A DNA stretch of 64,000 bases from Vineibacter terrae. Its GTDB lineage: Bacteria > Pseudomonadota > Alphaproteobacteria > Reyranellales > Reyranellaceae. The position numbers and the translations under genes were made by a program. The stretch spans positions 62,001 through 126,000 of the forward strand of contig NZ_VDUZ01000007.1 of the NCBI RefSeq assembly GCF_008039615.1. Direction: 5' to 3'. This document shows, piece after piece, positions 8,057-16,686 of the stretch; position 1 is the first letter of the stretch, and each line of letters starts with the position of its first letter. The notes beneath the pieces are model-generated. The model saw nothing but the letters and a program-made list of their open reading frames with translations, made no database searches and was not told where the DNA came from.

Positions 8057-8974
8057 ATGAAGTGGCGTTTTGACGATGTCCTCACCTTCCTGGAGGTGGT
8101 TGAAGCCGGCGGCGTGACGGCTGCCGCGAGCCGGCTGAACGTGTCGAAATCGGTGATCAGCAAGCGCATTGCCGACCTCGAGGCGGCGCTGGGTGTCGAC
8201 CTGTTCCAGCGCTCCAGCCGGCATCTGCGGCCCAGCGACAACGGCACGGCGTTCTATGAGCACATCCGGCCGCTGGTGCAGGCGATCAACGAGGCCGCCG
8301 AGCGGATCGGCAGCCGCACCGAGGCGCTGCAGGGCCGGTTGCGCGTCACGGCGCCGATGACGTTCGGCACGATGTATCTCGGGCCGATGATCTTCGACTT
8401 CGCCAAGGCGCATCCCGGCCTGGAGCTGGCGCTGGACTACGATGACCGTATGGTCGAACTGGTGCGCAATGGCTACGACGTCGGCATCCGCATCGGCATC
8501 CTCAAGGATTCGAGCCTGGTCGCGCGCAAGCTGTGCACGGTCCGCCGTGTCGTGTGCTGCAGCCCCGGCTATGCCCGAGACAAGGGCCTTCCCGAGAGCA
8601 TTGCGGCCCTGTCGTCGCATGATTGCATCGACTACGCCAACGTGCACACCAGTCAGCTCTGGCAGTTCCAAGCGCGCCGGCCGGGAGGCAAGCCGGCAGC
8701 GGTGATGCTGCGCAGCCGCATCGTCGCCAACAACGGCGAAGCCATGCGCGATGCCGCGATCGCCGGCCTGGGGCTGGCGGTGCTGCCGATGTTCCTGGCC
8801 GCCGCGCCATTGCGTGAAGGCCGGCTGGTGGCCGCGCTGCCCGGCGAGACGCCGCCGCCCTACGCCATCCATGCGGTCTATCCGCCAACCCGTCACGTTC
8901 CGGCCAAGGTCAGGGGCTTCGTCGACCATCTCGCCAAGGCGTTCCGGCCCACGCCGCCCTGGGAGCGCGATTGA
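8057..8974 (+). CDS. LysR-family regulator next to pirins
   Basis: 305 residues. The HTH (about 5-60, FLEVVEAGGVTAAASRLNVSKSVISKRIADLEAALG) and effector domain (about 90-295) resemble the AaeR/PtxR-type branch of LysR regulators, which keep a short N-terminus and the RVTAPMTFGTMYLGPMI entry to the effector domain. It sits between two pirin genes: divergent from the upstream one and convergent with the downstream one. Control of the divergent pirin, and possibly of both, is the simplest reading (inference). Confidence 0.9.
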   Translation: MKWRFDDVLTFLEVVEAGGVTAAASRLNVSKSVISKRIADLEAALGVDLFQRSSRHLRPSDNGTAFYEHIRPLVQAINEAAERIGSRTEALQGRLRVTAPMTFGTMYLGPMIFDFAKAHPGLELALDYDDRMVELVRNGYDVGIRIGILKDSSLVARKLCTVRRVVCCSPGYARDKGLPESIAALSSHDCIDYANVHTSQLWQFQARRPGGKPAAVMLRSRIVANNGEAMRDAAIAGLGLAVLPMFLAAAPLREGRLVAALPGETPPPYAIHAVYPPTRHVPAKVRGFVDHLAKAFRPTPPWERD

Positions 8975-8995
8975 TCCAAGCTGCGTGATGCGGCG

Positions 8996-9919
8996 TCACG
9001 GCCCGTCGGGCAGCGGAATGAACTCGGTCTCGCCCGGCACCACCATGTCGAACCGGTTGCGCGACCAGTCGGCCTTGGCCTGCTCGATGCGCTCGCGGCG
9101 GCTGGAAACGAAGTTCCACCAGATGTGGCGTGGGCCGTCCATCGGTTCACCTCCCAGCACGACCAGACGCGCTGCCGTGCGGGCGGCCACGACGATCTGT
9201 CGGTTGGGGGTGAGGACCAGCAACCGTCCCGGCTCGAACGTGGTGCCGTCGATCTCGACCGTGCCTTCCAGGAGGTAGGCAGCGCGTTCCTCGTAAGCCG
9301 CGTCGAGCGCCAGTCGCGCGTTGGCCGTGAGCGCGACATCGGCGAAGAAGAGGTCGGACAAGGTTTCGACGGGCGACGTCTTGCCGAAGGCCGTGCCTGC
9401 GACGAGCCGCACGGTGGCGCCGTCGCCCGCGATCTGCGGCAGGCCTGCGGCGCCGTAGTGCTTGAAGGCGGGCGCGGTCTCCTCATGCCGCTCGGGCAGG
9501 GCGACCCAGAGCTGCAGGCCGTACAGGTCCTGAGGCGCCTTGCGCAGGTCCTGGTCGGACCGTTCGGAATGGACAATGCCGCTGCCGGCCGTCATCCAGT
9601 TCACGTCGCCCGGCGTGATCAGCTGCAGGCTGCCCAGGCTGTCGCGGTGGATGATCGTGCCTTTCAGCAGATAGGTGACGGTCGCCAGGCCGATATGCGG
9701 GTGCGGCCGCACGTCGATGCCGGTGCCGGCGTCGAACCGGGTGGGGCCCATCTGGTCGAGGAAGACGAACGACCCGACCATGCGGCGCTGCACCGAAGGC
9801 AGGACACGACGGACCTCGAAGCCGCCAAGGTCCCGCGCGCGCGGGACGATGACCGTCTCGACCGAGTTGCATTGCACGGTGTCGTCCGTGCGGGGCGTGT
9901 CGCAGGGAACCCAGCTCAT
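8996..9919 (-). CDS. Pirin family protein (second)
   Basis: 307 residues, a bicupin with VRPHPHIGLATVTYLLKGTIIHRDS (metal histidines) and WMTAGSGIVHSERSDQD. It is clearly a paralogue of the pirin at 7072-7950 but of a different subfamily: it has a long N-terminal extension, MVGSFVFLDQMGP, and a 'pirin-C'-type second cupin. Start ATG 9919 is supported by GGAGATCGCC. It lies convergent to the LysR gene. Iron-binding pirin activity is inferred from the family; its substrate is unknown. Confidence 0.9.
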   Translation of the reverse strand: MSWVPCDTPRTDDTVQCNSVETVIVPRARDLGGFEVRRVLPSVQRRMVGSFVFLDQMGPTRFDAGTGIDVRPHPHIGLATVTYLLKGTIIHRDSLGSLQLITPGDVNWMTAGSGIVHSERSDQDLRKAPQDLYGLQLWVALPERHEETAPAFKHYGAAGLPQIAGDGATVRLVAGTAFGKTSPVETLSDLFFADVALTANARLALDAAYEERAAYLLEGTVEIDGTTFEPGRLLVLTPNRQIVVAARTAARLVVLGGEPMDGPRHIWWNFVSSRRERIEQAKADWSRNRFDMVVPGETEFIPLPDGP

Positions 9920-10015
9920 GGCGATCTCCGTTGTGGGGAAGACGAACCATAGGCCTGGCACGCGTCGAAGTTAAGCCGTTCTACCGTCAACACCGGGTTC
10001 TGCCCCGGCAAACCT

Positions 10016-10122
10016 TTTTGGACCGCGCGCGTCCACGCGCGCACTCGCTCGCAGCGAAGCGGAGAGCGAAACCTTGTCGGCGCTGACGCGCCGATGCGCG
10101 CGTGGACGCGCGCGGTCCAAAA
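10016..10122. repeat. Long perfect inverted repeat (2 x 28 bp)
   Basis: Arms at 10016-10043 and 10095-10122 are exact reverse complements over 28 bp (TTTTGGACCGCGCGCGTCC... pattern) with a 51-bp spacer that itself holds a shorter palindrome (TCGCTC/GAGCGA). It lies 9 bp after the ABC transporter ATPase stop and about 97 bp before the pirin start, all on the minus strand. It could act as a transcription barrier or 3'-end stabiliser for the transporter mRNA, but no U-tract follows the stem in either direction, so it is not a classical intrinsic terminator. A dispersed palindromic repeat is the alternative. Confidence 0.8.
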
Positions 10123-10130
10123 GAAATTTT

Positions 10131-11114
10131 TTAGCCCTTACCCACGAGGTGGCAGGCGACCCAGTGGCCGGGTGCCGCCTCGCGCAGGGGGACCGGCTGG
10201 GCGCAGATCGGCTGCGCCAGTGGGCAGCGCCCGCGCAGGCGGCATCCTGCGGGGATGTCGACCGGGCTGGGCACCTCACCCGCCAGCGCAAACCGCTCGC
10301 GCCGCGCATCGGGATCGGGGATCGGCACGGCCGAGAGCAGGGCGCGCGTATAGGGGTGCAGCGGATTGGCGAACAGCTCCCGGGTCTCGGCCTGCTCGAC
10401 GATGGCGCCCAGGTACATCACCGCGACGCGATGCGCGAGGTACTTCACCGTGGCGATATCGTGCGAGATGAACAGATACGAGAGCCCACGATTTTCGCGC
10501 AGCGCTTCGAGCAGCAGGATGATGCGCGAGCGCAGCGATACGTCGAGCGCCGAGGTCGGCTCGTCGAGAACGACGAAGCGTGGATCGGTGACGATGGCGC
10601 GTGCGATGTTGACACGCTGCTTCTGGCCGCCCGAGAGTTCGTGCGCGTAGCGCGCCGCAAAGTCGGGCCCCAGGCCGACCGCGACCAGCACGTCATCGAC
10701 GCGCGCGCGCCGCTCGCTCGGCCCGAGCGTGGTGTGCAGGCGCAGCGGCTCCTCGACCATCCGGCGCACCGACAGGCGCGGGTTGAGCGCCGCGGTCGGG
10801 TCCTGGAAGACCATCTGCATGCCGTGGCGCAGGCGTTGCAGAGCTGATCCGTTCAGCCGCGTCACCTCGGTATCGTCGAGCCGCACCGAGCCTGATGTCG
10901 GCTCGACCAGGCGCAGCAGGCAGCGTGCCACCGTGGATTTGCCGCAGCCGGACTCGCCGACCAGCCCCAGGGTCTCACCCGGCGCGATGTCGAACGACAC
11001 GCCGTCGACGGCGCGCACGTCGGTGCGCCGGCCGCGCATGCGGTCGAGCATCGGGCCAAGCCCGCGCATCGGAAAGCTCTTTGAAAGGCCTTCGACCTTA
11101 AGCAACGGCGGCAC
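10131..11114 (-). CDS. Oligopeptide-type ABC transporter ATP-binding protein (DppF/OppF-like)
   Basis: 327 residues with Walker A (GESGCGKST), Q-loop (VFQDP), signature LSGGQKQR, Walker B (FVVLDEPTSALD) and the C-terminal oligopeptide-transporter domain with clustered cysteines (CRLRGRCPLAQPIC). This is the usual second ATPase of Dpp/Opp/Nik importers. The best start is GTG 11114, preceded by CTGGAGGCGAATC; it gives the standard family length and overlaps the previous gene by 17 bp. Longer frames upstream are antisense to nothing useful. It is the last gene of the operon. Confidence 0.92.
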   Translation of the reverse strand: MPPLLKVEGLSKSFPMRGLGPMLDRMRGRRTDVRAVDGVSFDIAPGETLGLVGESGCGKSTVARCLLRLVEPTSGSVRLDDTEVTRLNGSALQRLRHGMQMVFQDPTAALNPRLSVRRMVEEPLRLHTTLGPSERRARVDDVLVAVGLGPDFAARYAHELSGGQKQRVNIARAIVTDPRFVVLDEPTSALDVSLRSRIILLLEALRENRGLSYLFISHDIATVKYLAHRVAVMYLGAIVEQAETRELFANPLHPYTRALLSAVPIPDPDARRERFALAGEVPSPVDIPAGCRLRGRCPLAQPICAQPVPLREAAPGHWVACHLVGKG

Positions 11115-12075
11115 GATTCGCCTCCAGGGCGTGACATGCGACGCGGTGATCGGCCTCGACCACGTCCAGCGACGGCTTGTTCTTGCGGCACACCTCCAGC
11201 GCATGCGGGCATCGCGCCATGTATCGGCAGCCTGGCGAGGCATGCAGCAGCGACGGCACCGCACCAGGGATCGGCTCCAACGCCACCTCGCGGTCGATGC
11301 GCGGAATCGAGCGCACCAGAGCGCGTGTATAGGGATGCAATGGCTGACGGAACAGCGCCCGCACCGTGCCGGTCTCGACCAGCTGGCCGGCATGCATCAC
11401 CGCGACGCGATGGCAGGTCTCGGCGACGACGCCGAGGTCGTGCGTGATGAGGATGATGGCCGCGCCCGTCCTGGTGCCCAGCTCGCGCAGCAAGCCCAGG
11501 ATGCGGGCGGCGATCGAGACGTCGAGGCCGGTCGTCGGCTCGTCGGCGATCAGCAGCTGCGGCGAGCTGGCCAGGGCCATTGCGATCATCACGCGCTGGC
11601 AGGTGCCGCCGGACAGCTGGTGTGCGTATTGCCCCATGCGGCGTGCGGCATCGGGCACGCCGACCTGGTCGAGGGCCTCGATGCCGCGGTTCCAGGCGGC
11701 GCGGCGGGAGAGGTCGCCGTGCAGCTCGAACAGGCGTGCAATCTGAGTGCCGATCGTGATCACCGGGTTGAGCGCCGTGCGCGGACTTTGCGGCACGAGC
11801 GCGATGCGGGCGCCGCGGATGCGCCGCATCTCCTCCTCGGGCAGGGTCAGAAGGTCGCGCCCGTCGAGCCGGACGGACCCGCGCACGATCCGTCCGGGCG
11901 GACGGATCAGGCGCAGGATGGAGAAGCCGGTCACCGACTTGCCGGAACCCGATTCGCCCACAAGCCCCAGGATCTCACCGGCGCCCACCGACAGGTCGAG
12001 GCCGTGCACGGCCTCGACAGGGCCGTCGTCGGTGGCGAAATGCACGGTGAGTCCGCTGACCTCCAGCAAGCTCAT
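11098..12075 (-). CDS. Oligopeptide-type ABC transporter ATP-binding protein (DppD/OppD-like)
   Basis: 325 residues with Walker A (GESGSGKSV), Q-loop (LVPQSP), signature LSGGTCQRV, Walker B (LLIADEPTTGLD) and the oligo_HPY-type C-terminus (HPYTRALVRSIP...CRYMARCPHALEVC). The signature has a Thr-Cys pair before QR where most paralogues have charged residues. The start is ATG 12075, which overlaps the permease stop in GTGATGA; GTG 12078 is an alternative. It pairs with the DppF-like ATPase to power import across the inner membrane. Confidence 0.92.
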   Translation of the reverse strand: MSLLEVSGLTVHFATDDGPVEAVHGLDLSVGAGEILGLVGESGSGKSVTGFSILRLIRPPGRIVRGSVRLDGRDLLTLPEEEMRRIRGARIALVPQSPRTALNPVITIGTQIARLFELHGDLSRRAAWNRGIEALDQVGVPDAARRMGQYAHQLSGGTCQRVMIAMALASSPQLLIADEPTTGLDVSIAARILGLLRELGTRTGAAIILITHDLGVVAETCHRVAVMHAGQLVETGTVRALFRQPLHPYTRALVRSIPRIDREVALEPIPGAVPSLLHASPGCRYMARCPHALEVCRKNKPSLDVVEADHRVACHALEANRAAVA

Positions 12076-12965
12076 CACCGGACTCCCCGCATGCGCGGAT
12101 CCAGCAGGTCACGCAGGCCGTCGCCGATCAGGTTGAAGGCAAGAACCGTGGCCATGATGACAAGGCCTGGAAACACGAACAGCCACCACTCGCCGGTCAC
12201 CATGTGGCTCGCACCCTCGGCGGTCATCTCGCCCCACTCGGCGTCGGGTGGGCGGATTCCCAGGCCGAGGAACGACAGCGCCGCCATGGTGAGCAGCGCG
12301 AACCCCATGGCGAGCGTCGCCTGCACGATCAGGGGTGGGATGCAGTTGGGCAGCAGGTGCACCACGACGATGCGCCAGGACGGATTGCCGACGGTGCGCG
12401 CCGCCTCGGCGTACTCCATCTCGCGCACGCGCAGCATCTCGCCACGGATGAGGCGGATGTAGATCGGGACCTGCGTGATGGCGAGGGTCAGGATGATGTT
12501 GCCGATGCTGTTGCCCAGCGCCGCCGTCAAGCCCATCGCGAGCACGAAGGCGGGAAACGCCAGCACGGCCTCGACCATGCGCATGATGACCTGGTCGACC
12601 CAGCCGCCGCGGTATCCCGACAGCGCGCCGATCAGGGCGCCGATCACCAGAGCGGCGGCGGTCGACGCGAACGGTATGATGAGGTCCAGACGTGCGGCGT
12701 GGATCAGGCGCGAAAGCTGGTCGCGGCCATAGACGTCGGTGCCCAGCAGATTCTGCCAGGTCGGGGCCGACAGCGCGATCGCAGGATCGGTCGCCTCGGG
12801 GTCGAACGGCGCCACGACCGGTGCCAGCACGGCGACAACGGTCAGGACGACGATCACGCCCAGCGCGCCCAGTGTCACAGGGTTGCGCCGCAAGCGCCGC
12901 CACATCGCGGCCAGGGGCCCGCGGCGCTGCGCCGGCAGGGGGAGTGCGGTTGCCGCGTCGGTCAT
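12075..12965 (-). CDS. ABC transporter permease (DppC/OppC-like)
   Basis: 296 residues: short cytoplasmic N-terminus, first transmembrane helix (about 33-57, LGALGVIVVLTVVAVLAPVV), then about five more. The EAA loop is EAARTVGNPSWRIVVVHLLP near residue 205. The post-TM1 segment NLLGTDVYGRDQLSRLIHAARLDL is diagnostic of DppC-type permeases. ATG 12965 overlaps the DppB stop by 4 bp (ATGA). An open frame continuing upstream to 13388 is antisense-free frame extension inside dppB and not part of the protein. Confidence 0.92.
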   Translation of the reverse strand: MTDAATALPLPAQRRGPLAAMWRRLRRNPVTLGALGVIVVLTVVAVLAPVVAPFDPEATDPAIALSAPTWQNLLGTDVYGRDQLSRLIHAARLDLIIPFASTAAALVIGALIGALSGYRGGWVDQVIMRMVEAVLAFPAFVLAMGLTAALGNSIGNIILTLAITQVPIYIRLIRGEMLRVREMEYAEAARTVGNPSWRIVVVHLLPNCIPPLIVQATLAMGFALLTMAALSFLGLGIRPPDAEWGEMTAEGASHMVTGEWWLFVFPGLVIMATVLAFNLIGDGLRDLLDPRMRGVR

Positions 12966-13981
12966 CAGCTCAGCCGGGTGCGGGGGTCGACGACCGCATA
13001 GAGCAGGTCGACGATCAGGTTGACGATCACATACATCACCGCGACGAACAGCACGAACGACTGGATCGGGCCCGAATCCTTGGTCATCAGGGCGGTGACG
13101 GCGTAATTGCCGATGCCGGGCCAGGCGAACACGGTCTCGACCACCGCGTTGCCCGCCATCAGGAAGCCGAACACGACACCCAGCGTGGTGACGACGGGGA
13201 TCAGCGCGTTGCGCAAGGCGTCGCCATAGATCACGCGCCGGCGCGGCAGCCCTGCCGCCCAGGCCGCCGTGATGTAGTCCGACTGCAGGATTTCCAGCAT
13301 GGTGGCGCGCACCATGCGCGCCACCGGCGCCATGACGCTGAACGCCAGCGTGGCCGCCGGCAACGCCAGCTGACCCAGGCTCGACCACAGCGTGCGCCAG
13401 TTCCCGGTCAGCAGCGAATCCACGACGTAAAGGCCGGTGATCGCGGTGGGCGGCGTCAGGCCCGAGGCCAGCCGTCCCAGCGGGGCAGGCGCGATGCCGA
13501 TCAGATAGAAGAGCACGTAGATGAACAGCAGGCCGGTCCAGAAGGTGGGCATCGCGACGCCGGCGACGCCGACGATGCGTCCGACATGGTCGATGGCGGT
13601 GTCACGATGCACGGCCGAGAGGACGCCCAGCGGCACGCCGATCAGAATGGCGAGGATGAGGCTGGCCAGCGTCAGCTCCAGCGTCGCCGGCAGGCGCTGG
13701 GTGAAGTCCTGGAGCACCGGCCGCCCGGTTGCGGCGCTTTCGCCGAGATCGCCGCGGAACAGGCCGCCGACATAGCGGCCGTACTGGACCCACATCGGCT
13801 GGTCGAGGCCCATCTGCCGCTCGACCTCGGCCAGATACTCGGGTGTCGCCAGCGGACCGGCCTTCACCTGCGCCGGATTGCCTGGGAGCATGTAGGTGAG
13901 GAAGAAGCTGATCAGCGTGACGCCGAAAAGCGTGGGAATGACGGACATCAGCCTGCGCAGGACATAGAGCGCTAGCGCCAT
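12965..13981 (-). CDS. ABC transporter permease (DppB/OppB-like)
   Basis: 338 residues: N-terminal YVLRRLMSVIPTLFGVTLISF (TM1), a large periplasmic loop with GLDQPMWVQYGRYVGGLFRGDLG, and five more helices. The EAA-type loop is AAWAAGLPRRRVIYGDALRN. These are standard for the first permease of Dpp/Opp importers. It is 101 bp downstream of the binding-protein gene and overlaps dppC by 4 bp. With the partner permease it forms the substrate channel. Confidence 0.93.
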   Translation of the reverse strand: MALALYVLRRLMSVIPTLFGVTLISFFLTYMLPGNPAQVKAGPLATPEYLAEVERQMGLDQPMWVQYGRYVGGLFRGDLGESAATGRPVLQDFTQRLPATLELTLASLILAILIGVPLGVLSAVHRDTAIDHVGRIVGVAGVAMPTFWTGLLFIYVLFYLIGIAPAPLGRLASGLTPPTAITGLYVVDSLLTGNWRTLWSSLGQLALPAATLAFSVMAPVARMVRATMLEILQSDYITAAWAAGLPRRRVIYGDALRNALIPVVTTLGVVFGFLMAGNAVVETVFAWPGIGNYAVTALMTKDSGPIQSFVLFVAVMYVIVNLIVDLLYAVVDPRTRLS

Positions 13982-14082
13982 CGTGCTTCGGCCTCACTCT
14001 GCATGCATCTCAAGAGCAGAAAGTCCGGGATGCACGGATCGAGCCGGATCCCGGACGCAATCTTTCATATGAGCGTCGCCGC

Positions 14083-15711
14083 TCAGGCAAGCTTCATGCC
14101 GTAGTAGCGCTCGAACGTGTCCCAGCGCTTTTCGACGCCAACCAGATCGGCGCGCATCACGCGTGTCCAGCTGTCGTACCACAGAAAGCCCCAGACGGCA
14201 TCGTCGATCAGGATCTGCTGCGCCCGCCGGGCGGCGGCCAGGCGGCTGGAGCCGTGGGGGCTGCGCATGTTCTCCTCGATCAGCTTGTCGAGCTCGGGAT
14301 TGGCGTAGAACGCCGTGTTCGTGGTGACCGACTTGCTGTGGAAGTTGAAATGGAGGTGGTAGAACGGATCGTTGATCCACGACTGCCACGTCTCGATCGA
14401 GAGCTGGTGGCCGCCTTTCGATGCGACCTGCCGGAAGGTCGCGTCCGTCTCCTTGACGATGTTCACCTTGAAGCCGATCTGCTCCAGCTCGCGCTGGATC
14501 CACACTGCCGCCTGCTCGTGCGGCTGCCAGCCCACGCGCACGGCCAGCTCGATCGTGATCGGCAGCGGCCCGACCCCGGCTTCGCTCATCAGGGCCTTGG
14601 CCTTGGCGATATCGTGCTTGTAGGGCGAAAGCTTGTCGTCGTAGCCCGGCGTCAGGCTCGGCACGGGGCTCTTCATCTGCGTGCCGTAGCCGAACAGCAC
14701 GCTGGGGATGATGGCGTTGATCGGAATGGCGTAGTTGATCGCCTGCCGCACCTTGACGTTGTCGAACGGCGCCTTCTTGGTGTTCATGCTGAGCCAATGG
14801 CAGGTCGTGTCCGGCACGCTGAAGATCTTCAGGCCGGCCTCGCCTTCGAGGCTCTTCACGTTGCGCGGTGACAAGCCGGGACGGCCGGTCACGATATCGA
14901 CCGCGCGGCGCTTGAGCAGCAGCACGCGGTCGGCCTCGCTGGGCACGAACTTGAACACCAGCCGCTGAAAGAACGGCTGCGGCCGCCAATAGTTCTTGGC
15001 TGCCTCCAGCACGACCTCGACACCCGGCTCGTTCTTCACCAGGCGATAGGGGCCGACGCCGGCGACGTTGCGCTTCAGCCAGTCCGTCGCCCACGGATCC
15101 TTTTCGCTCGCATGTGCCTTCACCTCGTCGGGGTCGAGGATGGCGTTGTTCGACAGCGCCAGCACGTCGAGCGCCATGGGGCTGGGAGCCGGCATCTCGA
15201 TCGCCAGGGTCTTGTCGTCGCGCACGACGATCTGCTCGGGCTTCGTGACGCCGAGCAGGACCGGGAACAGCAGCCGGATGTAGCCAGGCGACTGCAGGCC
15301 GCGGTCGAAGGCGTATTTGACGGTATGGGCGGTGACGGGCTTGCCGCTCGGCAGGGTGAGGCCGTCGCGGATCTTGAGCACCACCGTGGCGCCGTCCTTC
15401 TCGAACGACCATGCCTGGGCGGCGCTGGGATCGAACTCGCCAGGCCGCGAGCGGAACAGGCCGGGCTTGCCTTGCTCGGGCTGCACCTTCCACATCAGCG
15501 GGCTGTCATAGACATTGGCCTGGACCACGTAGGCGCCGATCGACTTGAACGCCGCAGGGTCCAGCGTGTCGATATCGGTGTCCCACGCGATGGTGAGCGT
15601 GCGCACATCCTGCGCCGCAGCGCGCTGCGTGAAGGCGGTGCCCGCCAGCGCCAGCGAGGTCGCGCCGCCCGCCAGCTTGAATACGTCCCTTCGCCTCAGA
15701 TCGTCGACCAT
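14083..15711 (-). CDS. ABC transporter substrate-binding protein, family 5 (DppA/OppA-like), Tat-exported
   Basis: 542 residues, periplasmic solute-binding protein of family 5. The N-terminus has a twin-arginine motif RRRDVFKLAGG followed by a hydrophobic stretch and an AAA-QD cleavage site near residue 34. The mature part starts LTIAWDTDIDTLDPA, typical of the family. Start ATG 15711 has AAAGGGGAGCGCG. Family 5 proteins bind di- and oligopeptides, nickel chelates, opines or other small organics, so peptide specificity is not implied. It is the first gene of the importer operon and diverges from the IclR gene at 15904. Confidence 0.92.
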   Translation of the reverse strand: MVDDLRRRDVFKLAGGATSLALAGTAFTQRAAAQDVRTLTIAWDTDIDTLDPAAFKSIGAYVVQANVYDSPLMWKVQPEQGKPGLFRSRPGEFDPSAAQAWSFEKDGATVVLKIRDGLTLPSGKPVTAHTVKYAFDRGLQSPGYIRLLFPVLLGVTKPEQIVVRDDKTLAIEMPAPSPMALDVLALSNNAILDPDEVKAHASEKDPWATDWLKRNVAGVGPYRLVKNEPGVEVVLEAAKNYWRPQPFFQRLVFKFVPSEADRVLLLKRRAVDIVTGRPGLSPRNVKSLEGEAGLKIFSVPDTTCHWLSMNTKKAPFDNVKVRQAINYAIPINAIIPSVLFGYGTQMKSPVPSLTPGYDDKLSPYKHDIAKAKALMSEAGVGPLPITIELAVRVGWQPHEQAAVWIQRELEQIGFKVNIVKETDATFRQVASKGGHQLSIETWQSWINDPFYHLHFNFHSKSVTTNTAFYANPELDKLIEENMRSPHGSSRLAAARRAQQILIDDAVWGFLWYDSWTRVMRADLVGVEKRWDTFERYYGMKLA

Positions 15712-15844
15712 CGCGCTCCCCTTTATCGCCCTGTGATGGCGGCCCGTCACCGAGCGCGCCGGAACTGCCGTTCCTCCACGTCACCAGTGTCCGGCGCGGG
15801 TCTTGCCCCGCGTTCCGAGACGTCCCCGCACGCAAGAGAGCTTG

Positions 15845-15874
15845 AATAAATCGTGTGGTTGCATTATTGTCAAC
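15845..15874 (-). promoter_or_regulatory. Promoter of the importer operon with overlapping GTTG-N9-CAAC site
   Basis: On the minus strand TTGACA (15868-15873) is followed after 17 bp by TTTATT (15845-15850), a reasonable sigma-70 pair aimed at the binding-protein gene. A symmetric GTTG-N9-CAAC (15858-15874) covers the -35, and further half sites (GCAAC, TCAAC) lie at 15891-15903 just before the IclR start. The layout suggests that the divergent IclR regulator controls both directions. Consensus matches are by eye. Confidence 0.45.
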
Positions 15875-15903
15875 TCCAGTTCCATTTTTTGCAACTTTCA
15901 ACG

Positions 15904-16686
15904 ATGTCAGCCCTCTCGAACGCAGTATCCGTGCTGCGTCTCTTCTCCACGGAACGGCCGGAGCTCTCGGTCACCGAAGTCTCGCGGCTGCTCGACATGC
16001 CGAAGAGCTCGGCCTCGCGGCTGCTCAAGTCGATGCTGCGGGAAGGGCTGCTGGCGAACGTGGGGGCGACACCGCGCTACCGCGTCGGCCACGTGTTCTT
16101 CGAGATCTCGCGTCTGTACGGACGCAATTCGACCTTGATGGATCTCACCGACAACGCGTTGGGCGAGATCTGTCGCGCGGTGCGGCACGGCGGCTATATC
16201 TCCATACTCGACGGCGCTGATGCGCTGGTGCTGCGCGCCTATATCGGACCCGAGACCCTGCGCGTGGTGACGCCCTTGGGCAGCCGCATGGCGGCGTTCG
16301 CGACCTCGACCGGCCGGACGCTGCTGGCACGGCTGAGCAACGAGGCCATCAAGGCGTTGCATCCGCAGCCGCTCGTGCCGCCTTCGCCGAACGCGCCGCA
16401 GAACATGGGCGAGCTGATGGAGCGCATCGACCAGATCCGCCGCTGCGGCTGGTGCGAGGCGATCGACGAAGGCGTGCCGGGCGTCGGGTCGGTGGCGGTC
16501 AGCATCGCGGATCGGGCAAGTGCGGAGACGCTGGCGTTCTGCGTGTCGTTCCCGGCGCATCCGGTGTCAGAGCTGGAGCGCCGTCGCTTCGCCGTGACGC
16601 TGACCGATGCCGCGCGGCGCCTGGCGACGCAGGTCGATGATCAATTCTGGACGCGGGTGAAGGCCCCCAAGGCAGTTGCGGCATGA
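15904..16686 (+). CDS. IclR-family transcriptional regulator
   Basis: 260 residues: winged HTH (about 5-60, AVSVLRLFSTERPELSVTEVSRLLDMPKSSASRLLKSM) and an IclR effector domain (about 75-250, with GRTLLARLS and the Cys/Asp-containing CGWCEAIDEGVPGVGSVAV). IclR proteins usually repress or activate nearby catabolic operons and bind a pathway intermediate. I use ATG 15904, which gives a normal length; there is no good RBS, and GTG 15853 in frame is an alternative. It overlaps the DUF917 gene by 4 bp and is divergent from the importer operon, so it probably senses the imported substrate (inference). Confidence 0.9.
   Translation: MSALSNAVSVLRLFSTERPELSVTEVSRLLDMPKSSASRLLKSMLREGLLANVGATPRYRVGHVFFEISRLYGRNSTLMDLTDNALGEICRAVRHGGYISILDGADALVLRAYIGPETLRVVTPLGSRMAAFATSTGRTLLARLSNEAIKALHPQPLVPPSPNAPQNMGELMERIDQIRRCGWCEAIDEGVPGVGSVAVSIADRASAETLAFCVSFPAHPVSELERRRFAVTLTDAARRLATQVDDQFWTRVKAPKAVAA

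Noticed and set aside
12966-13388. Upstream extension of the dppC frame
   Set aside because: The long frame continues into dppB, but the protein starts at the ATG overlapping the dppB stop; the extension has no membrane-protein character of its own.
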